Source: Triplophysa rosa (Eukaryota > Chordata > Actinopteri > Cypriniformes > Nemacheilidae). Taken from it: 64,000 nt of DNA. Where the stretch lies: assembly GCF_024868665.1 (NCBI RefSeq), contig NC_079898.1, positions 8,851,200 to 8,915,199 on the forward strand. Reading direction: 5' to 3'. The notes beneath the pieces are model-generated. The model did no database searches. It saw only the letters and a list, made by a program, of their open reading frames with translations, and had not been told where the DNA came from. Positions 1 to 19,600 of this stretch are shown piece by piece. Position 1 is the first letter of the stretch, and every line of letters starts with the position of its first letter. A program made the translations under genes and the position numbers.

Positions 1-3041
<3,041 letters not shown>

Positions 3042-3770
3042 CAGTTTGCTGTGCCGTTTCTGCCCATTGTGTGAACAAGCAGTGCTTTTGTCATGTGTTA
3101 GTTTCCTTTGATGTTATGTAGACTCTAACCAAAGTTTACAGCATAATTTACCCTGACCAATAATACACACGTACACATGACCCACCAAAACAACAGCATT
3201 TACCATTCGTTCAGGCTGTAGATTAATCAGGTTTACATACAGGTTTGATCTTCTCTGGGGTTGAGGGTTTATTCCTATATAAGTGCTGCAAAGTCTATTT
3301 GAACACTACATCTGTAATCCCTTGCACGGTTAAAGTTACTGCTTCGAAAGTGGATAAGAGCTTATTTCCATCTTGCAGATTTGCCTTCTAGCACATACAG
3401 TTATTTAATGTGAAACTGTACTGCTGCTTTTGCACGATTTCTTGCAACTTGTTTTTTAGAGCCATTCAGGAATGCTGAAGCCGTAAATCCATCCGTAAGT
3501 CCCCTTAACCGGCCCCCTATCTGTACAGTGTTGTTTTAGATTGTATCCTAGCTTTATGCATGTAAATGAGTGTACAAATATCACTTGTTACTATGTAGAT
3601 CATGGGGGGTTTGAGACTGTGATTTTCTATTTGCCTTTATTTGTGAAAAGTTAAGAGCACTTCATTGTGATGTTTTGTGATATGTGGAAGTGTTGATGTT
3701 ATCACTTGATTTGTCTTTTAAGGTAATGACCTGTAATTTATTTTTTAAACTATTAAAATATTTAAACTGT
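3042..3770 (+). other. atl2: atl2 3' untranslated region (inferred)
   Basis: No reading frame of note follows the atlastin stop. The stretch is AT-rich, and an ATTAAA-type polyadenylation signal occurs near 3752-3757 (attaaaatattt). The end point is inferred from that signal only; no transcript data are available. An alternative last exon of the kind atlastins can use cannot be excluded. Confidence 0.5.
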
Positions 3771-4148
3771 TTCTGACTCGTCTTAATAGTAGTAAGTCTT
3801 AGTAGTTACTTGCTAAAGAGTGTATTTTTTAACTGCGCTTTTAAAGTCAACTATGCTACTTGGACGTTGCATGTATGCAACAAATCAGTTATCAGAACTC
3901 TAAAATACGTAACTTGTCAAGTATCTCTTCAAGATCAGATATTTAATCTATGATTGAGGTCATTGGCACAGTGACACCCCTCTAATCTCAGTTGGTGTTT
4001 ACAAGTTTGAATTGAGCCTCGCCAGTGTAATAATGGACGCTTTTGTTCATGAAAGTCTTACGTTACTCCCATTCAAGCGGAACTGGTTCGATTCAAACTC
4101 ATTTTTACAACGTCTCTTCAAGCGCTTTGGTTTGCTAGCGTTGGTGCT

Positions 4149-4162
4149 GTTACTATGGTGAC
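4149..4162 (+). promoter_or_regulatory. RFX X-box-like site upstream of the coiled-coil gene
   Basis: The 14-mer gttactatggtgac matches 13 of 14 positions of the RFX X-box consensus GTTRCYATRGYAAC. It lies about 60 bp upstream of a short candidate leader exon (4221-4252, ending at a good gtaagag donor) and about 380 bp upstream of the main coding exon. RFX factors drive ciliary and spermatogenic genes. Function here is inferred from motif and position only. Confidence 0.5.
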
Positions 4163-4220
4163 ACATTTTAAAGCTTTGAAACAATAGGATTTGAGTTGCA
4201 CAGTAGGCTTGTATTGCAGT

Positions 4221-4252
4221 ATGTTCGGACAGTGGGAATTGGTGCAACTAAG
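4221..4252 (+). other. Candidate 5' leader exon of the coiled-coil gene
   Basis: An ATG at 4221 opens a short frame that runs to a strong donor (aag|gtaagag) at 4252/4253. An acceptor candidate follows a T-tract at 4461 (gcag), with a second at 4467. Joined either way, this frame reaches a stop at about 4519 and does not continue into the main coding frame. It would then be a 5' UTR exon with a short upstream ORF. The region 3771-4220 before it holds no other gene that I can see. Confidence 0.35.
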
Positions 4253-4532
4253 GTAAGAGCTCCTTGCTAAAGTCTTAACGTCCTTAAAACTCTTTTGAAT
4301 TTCTACATTTGTTTTGTTGGCGCAGCTATAAACCACTTCAGAGTGTTGGAAACTTTTAATATAGTACAAGCAAGCAATGTCTTCAATGGTAATTTGCTCA
4401 CCATTGTCTGTATTGAGTGCTGCATGTTCCTGTTGTTAAACGATACATTTTTTTTTTGCAGTTTCAGGATGGACAACTGTCCAAACAAGATTTTGTGTCC
4501 TAAATCTTTTGTACTGTGAAGACATTGTTTAC

Positions 4533-7344
4533 ATGCGAGTAACAATGGACCCAGGTGTCAAACAGACTAGACGATCTGTACACAAGTGCAAACCTGACAG
4601 CGTTCAAACACTGCAGGACTCGGAAAGACCCATTTCTGATAAGTCGGACACCTTTCAACCAGAAGCCATCAACTGTGAAATGCAATCCAATGACAAGGAG
4701 ATACTTTTTAGTCAGTCACAGAAAGGACAAGAATTCATTTGTGCTAAAACGCAGCAGGCTGGTGTGGATAGTCTTGAAGGATTCTTCAAAGTGCGTCAGA
4801 GTTTGCTTCAAAATGCAGCTGGGACTATTGATGAGCAGGCGATGGAATCGCTGCACAGAATTCTGTCTGCAGATCTACTCAATAAAGAAGCAATGAGCAT
4901 CCATGGACCAAAATACGAAAGAAATCCAGATCAGCAAAAACATTTTCAATCTAAATCATTACGCATGCCATTCAGTTACATGATTCGGTCGAATTCAACA
5001 AGAGAATGTTCCTCCAAGCCTTCCCCGGTCATTTTGAAAGACATAGCGAAGTGTCGGGAAAGAAGCCGAATTGACAAAGGGTCATCATCTTTCAAGGGCA
5101 AACAGCCTGATTTCTTTGAAGTTGTGAAGGAACAACTGCAACAGAAGGACTTGGAAAACCAACATCTCATCCATTTATTGCTGGTCAAGCAAGAGGAACT
5201 TAAAGATATGATGGAGATATGCAAGCAAAAGGAGAAGGAAACCCTCCTTACGGCTGAAAAGTTGAAATGTGAGGAACAGAAGAACACCAAGATCACCGCT
5301 AAGTTTGAGCATTCCTGTGAAGACATGAGGAAGGAACTCTCTGAAGCCAAAAGCGACAACAGAAAGTTAACCAAACAGCTCAAAGCACTACTGGAGAAAT
5401 ATGAGCGACTCAAAATACGTGCAAACGCTGTGAAGGACCAACTCAACGTGGAGCTCGAGGAGAAAAGGAGCTCACAAAAAACATTGAAGGGATTACATCA
5501 GGCAACTCAAGAGTTGTTAACCAAGCAGAAACATCTTGAGGAGCAGAGAGATGCAGTGGCAAAAGATCTGGGTTTGTGTAAAGAGACATTGCAGATGATG
5601 GATGAAGAACACAAGAGGAACCTGTCCATCAATCGGAGACTTGAAGAGGAGCTATCGGCATTGAGAACCGAATCTGCAAACCTCAGAGATCATTTGTGTA
5701 AAACTCAAGAGAAGAACAAAGACCTGATTCAACTGGCTCGCTCCAAAGAGGCCGACAAAGTGAAGAACGTAAAGGAATCTCGAGACGCGATTGAAAAATT
5801 GAATGCCGAGTTAAAGAAGTGCCAGACAGAAAAAGACAAAGTGCATCAGCAGGTGGAGGCCATAAAACAAGAATCGAACTTGATCCACAACAAACAGAGA
5901 GTGGATATGCTTCAACTTGAGGAGCAGCAGAAAGCCCGTCAGCAGCAGTCGGACGGTTTGAGAAGACAATGTGAGACCTTGATGGAGATGGTCAATAAAC
6001 TCAAGATGGAGAAGCAGATCCTCTCAGACAAACTGGAGACTGTTCATCAAGAAAAAACTGCGACGAAGATGGCGAGTATGAAGGAGGGAGAAAGACTGAA
6101 GGAGGCCGTTCGATTGCTGGAAGGTGAGAGGAAGGTGCTGTTTGCAGAGATGGAGGATTTGAGGAATGACTACGTGGGCATCAGTGACAGAATCGCACAG
6201 AAGATAGGCAACATGGGTGCAGCTGACCCTCCGTTGACCATCACAGACATGACTTCAAATCAACAGAGAAAGACACGAAAGAAGTGTCCTACTGATGATG
6301 GTATGATTACCTTTTTAAATATTAAAATCTAGTTGTATTTTATAAGTACAATTGATTCAAAAACTTAAGTTAGATCAAATTGGCTTTATGAGTCAAGTGA
6401 ACTTGAATTAATAACGAACTAACTTTAAAAAAATTATTGACTTAAAAACATAAAGGAGTCATATGACACGGCTAAAAAGAATATTATCCTTTGTTTTAGA
6501 TGTAATGTAATGTGTATACACAATTTAAGGTTCAAAAACGCTGTATTTTCCACATACCGTGCATGTTTGTATTTCCTCTTTGCCCCGCCTCTCTGAAACG
6601 CGCAGATTGTTAACAAAGCTCATGGCTCTGAAAAGCGAGGTGTGCTATGATTGGCCAGTTAACCAGTGCGTAGTGATTGGTCGAATACTGCAAGCGTGTG
6701 ACGGAAATGTAACTCCTCTTACCATATTTGGAACATCAGGTTCCTTTTCAATTGTACTGACAGGTACACCCACCTTACTTGCGTATACATTTGGGCGGTC
6801 TTAGTCAAATCATACCATTAACTGATGTAGATTTGTGTTTACACGAGGTGTGGTTACATGAGGCGTTTCAGGCAGGTCTGGGTGAGCATTGCTTTTAGAT
6901 AGAATGCATCTTTTGTTCCGGCACTTTCATTTTTTCATTTTTACTTGTCTAATACATGCATGGGCAACTTATAACACACCAAAGACACAGAAAAACACGT
7001 ATTCATGCCATATGACCCCTTTAAATGAAATCAAATTAGCTTTGGAAGTTAAAAGCTGCCTTAAAATTGAAAGTAGATTTTTTGCAGTGTAGTGTAAATG
7101 CTTCACCATTTCCATTTATTACAAATTATATATGTTAAATGAACACAATACCTAAAACATTTGAACTTTCCAAAATCCTTACATTTGTGTGTTTGTAATG
7201 TGGCCTCAGGATTTCTTTGTTTTTAGAATATTACCTTATGGTGGTAATATTTTGGAATTGCAATAAATGAGTGTTTGTTTCCACCCCACAGTGATACAGA
7301 ACATAAGAAGAAAGATGGAAGAGGAGAATATCCACAATTCATGA
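4533..7344 (+). CDS. Long coiled-coil protein, tentatively CCDC110-like (2 coding exons)
   Basis: Coding exons are 4533-6300 and 7292-7344, and the split codon closes correctly into a short tail ending MEEENIHNS. Length is 606 aa from the ATG at 4533, or 602 aa from the better-context ATG at 4545 (aacaATGg). The first ~180 residues are polar and low in structure, with a short conserved-looking helix (LEGFFKVRQSLLQN, about 4770-4810). From about residue 190 to 560 the protein is almost continuous Glu/Lys/Gln-rich heptad coiled coil. The leucine/glutamate segment near the end (LLEGERKVLFAEMEDLRNDY) and the N-terminal helix both recall CCDC110 (KM-HN-1, a cancer/testis antigen). Coiled coils give weak homology, so the name is tentative; CAGE1-like or another long coiled-coil protein is possible. 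No enzymatic domain is seen. Polyadenylation signals are at about 7262 and 7459. Confidence 0.8.
6449..7026. mobile_element. Non-autonomous DNA transposon (MITE) in the coiled-coil gene intron
   Basis: The left end taaaggagtcatatgac and the right end gccatatgacccctttaa are inverted repeats of each other over about 17 bp. The right edge carries TTAA (7021-7024); the left edge is a degenerate version. The interior (about 570 bp) has no transposase frame. It is more GC-rich than its surroundings around 6575-6720. A TTAA-targeting (piggyBac or Kolobok) origin is an inference. Confidence 0.6.
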
Positions 7345-8049
7345 GCTTCGCACCACAAAAGCCACTTGTTTTACTTTTATCATGAATATTTTGTTAGTCA
7401 CATTTTCTTTTGTGATACTCTATGAAGCAGAAGTGTTATGTACTTTATCAATGTAACTAATAAACTACAGGTTTAAACATGCTGTTGGTATTGCCACAAT
7501 TTACACTTATGGCTGTCATGAAATCCTGTTTGTAGTAATGTTCTTACAATGGAACTGTATGGGGCAGTGAATAACACCTGACCAAATACAATACGGCTTC
7601 AAAAGCAGAGCAGCAATACTCTAATCCCTACGATTTACCTTGTCTGTTTTATTACACATTCTTAATCATTTCTATTACCAGCTCAAAAAATCTTGCTACA
7701 TTTTTAGTGACTGCATCTTAATGTATTAAACAATAGTCATGAATTAATCACCCTACCTGAATAAGTGATATTGAATGTACCGGGTAAAAACCAAATGTTA
7801 CTGCTACAACTCGTATTCTAGTACCTACTCCTCTCCACATTTTGTATGTCTTTGGGAACCACTGTTCTAGTATGCTACATGTTAATGGAGTAACAATCTT
7901 GTTGTAAATGTTACTGGTTATGTACATGAAATGTTAAAGTGACTTTACCCAAGAGCAGTCAGTGGCTGTCTAATGTAGGGCTGAGCATGTCTGACAATAT
8001 AGTCTTCTACTTTACTAGTCGCCAAATTCCTAGCATAGACACGATTCCA
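7345..8049. other. Intergenic DNA between the convergent coiled-coil and hells genes
   Basis: Holds the probable 3' UTR of the upstream gene to about 7480 (aataaac at 7459), then AT-rich DNA. I see no open frame, repeat termini or RNA gene in it. Confidence 0.5.
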
Positions 8050-8409
8050 TGAAAACACAGAAAATATTTATTTTGAAGACAGGTGAAACAAAAAGTAAAT
8101 TCTACATTCTAAAGTATTTCAGAATTTCAAAGTGCTTTAACGGAGCATATCTGTCTAGACGTTTCTATTCAGTCAACTAGATGTTAAATGCAAGTGTTTA
8201 CATGTTACCAATTGTGGCTTTACTGCTATTACCACACAACACCACATTTGGGAAAAACCATGTTATAAAACTACTCAATGGTTTAGAACTACATGGATGG
8301 ACTGATTTAAAGCAGCAGTGATCAACATAATGTAAAACAGTAGAAAGAATCACTCTTTCTATAAAACCAGCAGATAACGTTTAGTGCATGTAGATGTTGC
8401 TCGTTCAGT
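8050..8409 (-). other. hells: hells 3' untranslated region (inferred)
   Basis: Follows the hells stop codon (8412-8410 on the minus strand). A minus-strand AATAAA appears as tttatt at about 8068-8073. The end is inferred from that signal. Confidence 0.5.
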
Positions 8410-14227
<5,818 letters not shown>

Positions 14228-14514
14228 TTCAGCTGCTTTCTGTGTAAACGTGCTGCTTAAAAGTTACCTAATTTCTGCAGTGTAGGTCTTGCAAAGTGAT
14301 ACTATGTCTAACTGATGACCAAGTTAGTTAGCATATAACAAAACCTTACGCAACAAAAATGACGTACAGGTTTTGAAACCGCCGAATAAAATGCACGTTA
14401 CACAACTATGCATATAAACCTAAACAAAAAAGAAACGTTTTAAAAGCGACTGCAGGAGTTACACAACCCAGCGTGGCGAGCGTAACGCAAAACTTGGAGT
14501 GGAGAAGGGAGACG

Positions 14515-14523
14515 TTTCGCGCC
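14515..14523 (+). promoter_or_regulatory. E2F-type site in the hells promoter region
   Basis: tttcgcgcc matches the E2F consensus TTTSSCGC and lies about 290 bp upstream of the hells start codon, within the short GC-richer stretch 14460-14570. Other sequence there (gcgtggcgagcg) looks like a small CpG promoter. HELLS is a known proliferation-linked gene; action of this site is inferred. Confidence 0.5.
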
Positions 14524-14763
14524 ACTTCGGACGAAACCACTACAGATCGCATTCGGAGGGGTGCACAGCAATACTTTTTGTTTAATTATTTATTTTCTAT
14601 ATAAAATTATGCATTGGCGTTAATGACGATTACATATTTACTTATAATTTGATATTTATTTTTGAAATAATTTGTATAATATATTTCTACACGAGAACAA
14701 GTTAGACACGTATTACTAGCAACCCCTTGGACGACAGCGTATATGCAAAAAACCTAGTTGATA

Positions 14764-14775
14764 TTTCCCGCGAAA
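14764..14775. promoter_or_regulatory. Second, near-palindromic E2F-type site
   Basis: tttcccgcgaaa contains overlapping E2F consensus matches on both strands (TTTCCCGC, and TTTCGCGG in reverse). It sits about 540 bp upstream of the hells ATG and 250 bp from the first site. It could act on hells or on an unseen divergent transcript. Confidence 0.5.
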
Positions 14776-16270
14776 GTGAAGTGCAGGTCATTCAGTGCAA
14801 AAATGGGGTGTGTGTGGTGACTTACAAATAGCAAAATGTACTGTATGTATAAAATTACATAAACGTATGTAACGTCACTGGTTTTGTAAAAATAGTTTAT
14901 TGTGCAAATAATTAAAATGGACTATGGAGTATTGATAAAGTGATAGATGGGTGCACATCATTTTGATCATGAACTGGTTTCAATTTGTTTGTAATAATCC
15001 GGCATTTCTAAAACAGCCTCTCGTTATTTATTTTATATAAAACGTCGTAAACGGCAATATTCTAAATATTCAATATAGAGCTACATAATTTAGTAAATCT
15101 GAAGAAAATTCATCAGAAACACCGTTTATGTTGCCTAGAAATGAAGCAATTTGTTTTGTATGTAAAATATTGCATAATTTTTGGATATAAATATTTCAAT
15201 ACAAGTATTTCAGTAATACGAAACTTATGTTATATTCTTATAAATCTTACCCCACAGAAAAAGCTTAAAGGTGCCCTAATTTGGCGGTAACTTGTGGACA
15301 TGCCAACACCAGGCTCTGGCGTCCTCTGTATGCTATGACCTGAGTTAACCACAAGATGTCAGTAGCGAGGTGCTAATGTGTTTTTTCCACGAGTTCAAAC
15401 TAGGTGAGCCTACTAAACCTGCATAAAGTGGACGGCAGAGAAAGCTGTAGGATGAACTCTGATCATCTTGTTTTTACTACACTTTTATATAATTTATATT
15501 TGTAAAAATGAATGAATAAACACATAATCTTTTAATATGACGTACATTTATACACCAAGATTTTTTGCTACACTAAAAACTGACACATTTAGACAGATTC
15601 ATTAAAAATGTCATAAAGAAACTATCTAGAAATAGTCAATTGTCAAACAAACAAAATTGCATTCTATGTACAATTATTATAAAATATGCTGTTCTCCCAA
15701 TACTTTCATTCTGAAGACAGAAGCTATTTGAAGAAAAAATTATTCTTTAAAATGAATCCAAGTCAACATTCATTCAAAATGTCTTTTAAAATCTTAGTAA
15801 TGCACGATCGGTTACCATAATTGAACTTTGCTGAAAAACATGTCAACTCATGCTTTATGGCCTTTAATTTGATTTTGAGCACACGCTCAGCTCTGAGCAT
15901 AAGCCAACAGTAGTGAAACAAAGGTGGCTCTGAAATTCTTCACGCTTGATAAGAGCAGATCCATTTACAAAACAGCTTTTCGTCAAAGGACAGGTCTCCC
16001 TTCTGCACACTGTCCCCGAGAGCTCTTATCTTCTCTTTGAGAGAGTATGTCTGCATGGTGAGGGTCTGCATGGTGAGTCTTCAGCAGTCCTTCCTTTATT
16101 TCATCTTGAAAAATGACAGACACCACGTGAGCCTGAGGCCAAACCTGCCTAAATTATACCTGAAATTCAATATCCTCACATTCATAATGGAACAAAATAT
16201 GTCCCGGAAGGTCTTCATTCATTCAGATTATCATAAAATGTAGTCATTTAAAAGTACAGGTGTTTAACAT
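14776..16270. other. Gene-free AT-rich stretch upstream of hells
   Basis: No frame of convincing length or composition. A moderately GC-rich block at 15270-15410 (aaaggtgccctaatttggcgg to tcagtagcgaggtgc) resembles an eroded repeat, but I could not define its termini. Confidence 0.4.
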
Positions 16271-16655
16271 TTAAGGTCCAGTGTGTCATTTTTTTATTGA
16301 CAGAAATGCAATATAATATACATAATTGTGTTCAGAGGTGTATAAAGACCTTACATAATGAAGCGTTATGTTTTTATAATCTTAGAATGAGCTATTTCTA
16401 TCTTCATACACCGCGGGTCGCCTTACTTGGAATTCACCATGTTGTTTCTACAGTAGCCCTACAAGGACAAACTGCTCGACAGAACACGTTTCATGAATAC
16501 GTTATCTCCTTCGGCAAAGAAGCAAAAACGTGACGACGTCTTAGTTCTGTGTCAGCCACCGTAGTGCTTCGAAAGGGAGGGGTGGAGTGAGCCGTTGGTT
16601 GCAATTCACAACCTCACCACTAGATGCTGCTAAATTTCATTCACTGGACCTTTAA
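16271..16655. mobile_element. MITE family A, copy 1
   Basis: About 385 bp with short inverted ends (aaggtccagtg on the left, cactggacctt on the right). Highly similar to 40033-40399 in the same orientation. Shared blocks include gacagaaatgcaatataat, tataaagaccttacataatg, ttagttctgtgtcagccacc and acaacctcaccactag. Non-coding; the frames across it show no transposase resemblance. Probably a non-autonomous DNA transposon; superfamily not determined. Confidence 0.7.
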
Positions 16656-19600
16656 TGGTTAGAAACTAATCTGAGGTTTAGTTATACAATTATAACACAG
16701 TACAGTTTATAGTAAGATGTGGAATGTGTTTTGTTCCATAAATAAGAAAATATATACCTTTTTAAAAAATAAAAATATGAGGCTTCTATTAAGCTATTTT
16801 GGTGCTTCTACACAATCCTGACATAAAGCATAACTTAGTATGTAGTATGCCTTTGATTTTCTTCTTCTTAGGAAATCATTGACTCAAGATATGCAGGAGG
16901 AGCTATAACCAAACAATGGGGTGCAGGAGGTGACTTTCGCTATGAATTCCTTCAGAATAATAACACATATCGGGTGTAAATCCCTTCTGCTGCTCTTGCA
17001 TGTGCTGGGCGTGTTAAGTTAGTTAGTGGGGGATACGTTCGGGTTATCAGGAAGGTGATCATAGACAGCTGGCTAAATATAAACATATGTAAACAACCTA
17101 TTAACCCATTTCCCTTATTGGAGCATTCTGCCTGTTATTTTAGAGTTTAAAGAGTGCCACTCATTTGACTCCTCTCTCATTTGTAATTATGACCTCTAAA
17201 CTTGTGATATTCTTTATCTCACAGGGACAGTCTTGAAGATTTTCTGATTGATAAAGAAATGCACATTTTATTGTCTTAACTGTATTTTGGCCATGTTGCA
17301 TTTAGTACTGTTTTTAGATGTATTGGTGGTGTTGGCAAACAGTTAACTCTGTCCAGAGTCTCCATTGTCCCCTGCACACATTGTTCTTCATCTTGAGGCA
17401 ACAATCCAGACAGAAGCTCACATGTGGAAACTCGTCTGTCTCTTTGCAAACACTTCAAGGTTTTCTGTACTCATCATAAATCATCCTGCTCGCAGGCCAG
17501 CGTTATTGTCCTCTCGCCCAGGATAAATATAGGTTTATTCGCAGCTTTAAAGATCAAATGACAAAGTGTAGGATTCATTCGTGAGGAGGTACAAACATCA
17601 CACAGGTGTGAGGAAGTCATGATGTGAACGTGCTTGGACAACAGCAGGGGGATTTCAGTATACAAGAAATATTTATACTACTAAATCATCTCTTGTTTGT
17701 TGACTGGCAAAACAGATGTTTTGTCTTCTTTTTCTGTCATTTGCTGTTTCATACCAACTTACTAAACACTGATTAACGCAGATGTTTGTAATTTTTTTTT
17801 TTTACCACATTTTAATCACAGAACAACACCACTTTTGTATGTTTTAGTGGATACAGTGCATATGTTTGGGTGGTTATCCACTTGCTTTATAGTATATTGT
17901 GCCAGGTTTGATGTCATGTACTTTTCATTTGTACTTTTTTCTTCTTTTAATTGTATTATTATTTAGGTAGATCTTGATGCTCAAAAAAGGTTTGATCTCA
18001 TATAATGCATTAACATACACTGATTTAAATTTTTCACATATTTTTAAAATATTGTCAAAAAAGCGTCAAATTACAGAAAAGGCTGCAAATTTACAAGAAA
18101 CACATATTTTGCTGTTTTTTTCCAGTGTTGCAGGGTTTCAGTCAACGTTTTAGCCTAATATGTTTTTATCCATTCAACACCATCAGAAAAGCAGCTGGTC
18201 AAGTTAATAAAAGTGCACAGTTCTGCTTAAAATAACACAAAGAATAATTTAATAGCTAAGGTCATGGATAACAGAGCGGGTGCCACCCCCCACCCAAGTC
18301 TGACCCAGATTCTGCCATGTAAACAGTGCTTTGCAGTAAAGTCAACACCTTTAAAATCCAGGAAAAGCCTAATGTAATCATGTCAGATTTGGGACAGAGG
18401 AAATGCTGATAGGTCACGTGTTTTCAGTGGAAAAACATCAAAACAAGAAACTGATTACTCAAGTGGCAAGTTTGCTGGAGGTAAATTACCCCTAATTTGG
18501 TTATTCTTGGTTTAGTCAACATCCCCTTCTCTTTTAAATCAAGCTCATGTCTCCTAAAACTAGGCTGACCATTGGATACACACATAAACAAAATTTTCAA
18601 CCCTACAAAATATATTAATAAATAATGAATAGATAAATAAAACATAAAAACATAATAAAGAGAACACCAGCACATCCTCTTTGACTCGAGGGCATGTTGG
18701 CAGATGTTGGAAAAATCCACTTGGAAATGATGCCCGCTTTTTCATTTGATGTCTTTGTTGTATGGGCCAGTTTGAGGAAATGAGATTAGGGTAAACGTTT
18801 GGGAAGTTCAGGGAAAATTGTGTTTGGGGTGTGACGGGGGGTCCGTCCGGCTTCACAGCTGTAAAAGCTGAAAATACACTGTTGTGTCTGACCTCATCAA
18901 GGACATTTTGAATTAAAATGAAGCAACAGAATATCAAACACAATGAGTACAGGGTGCCATGGGGCTTGGTGGCTGAAGGTTGTAGGAATCGCTCTGATTT
19001 TTATCAATACCGCAGGGGATACCAAAAAGCGAACCATCTGATATGATGGCTAGAAAAATAGGAAACGTGTAATGCAAAATAATAAATTCGGACATCTGAA
19101 CCATGCCGATATGGCCTTATTATCAGTAAAAGTATTCATTCAACAGATCTTTGCACTCTTGGAGGCCCATGTGGTTCAGTTTACTTGAATCTGTATTATT
19201 TAATAAATATGCCAAGATATACAACTCTCAAATCATTTATAAACATCTTTGCTTGTTTTACTCCCTGAGATGTTAAATTCTCAAAAGAACGATGGAAATG
19301 TTATACGTTAATCTACTTTCTAGTTCCCACAAGATGATAGAGATTTAGAGAGAGAGATTTGAGATAGTATAAGACCACAACAATTTAATGAAACTGTAAG
19401 TGCAAGATTATGTAAAGAGGACAGTAGATCCGGAAGATTGGTAGTTGACACGTCAAGTAGTAACTTGTATGTTTAAACCTTGTATCTTCATATTTCGTTC
19501 TTTTAATTTTTTGCCTAAATCATTATTATTAGTCACTCTTTTTGTTTGTCACAGGGTTTTGTAAATATCTAACCAATAAAAAGTATTTAAAAGTACTTGT

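Noticed and set aside
4221..4519. Leader exon ATG as the true start of the coiled-coil protein
   Set aside because: Joining through either acceptor leads to a stop at about 4519 and not into the main coding frame.
17276..17665. Two minus-strand frames of about 60 codons in a GC-richer block
   Set aside because: No recognisable homology and no consistent splice joins; a conserved non-coding or eroded repeat origin is as likely.
18424..18943. Minus-strand frames of 98 and 127 codons
   Set aside because: Hydrophobic, AT-driven composition with no domain, splice structure or supporting context.
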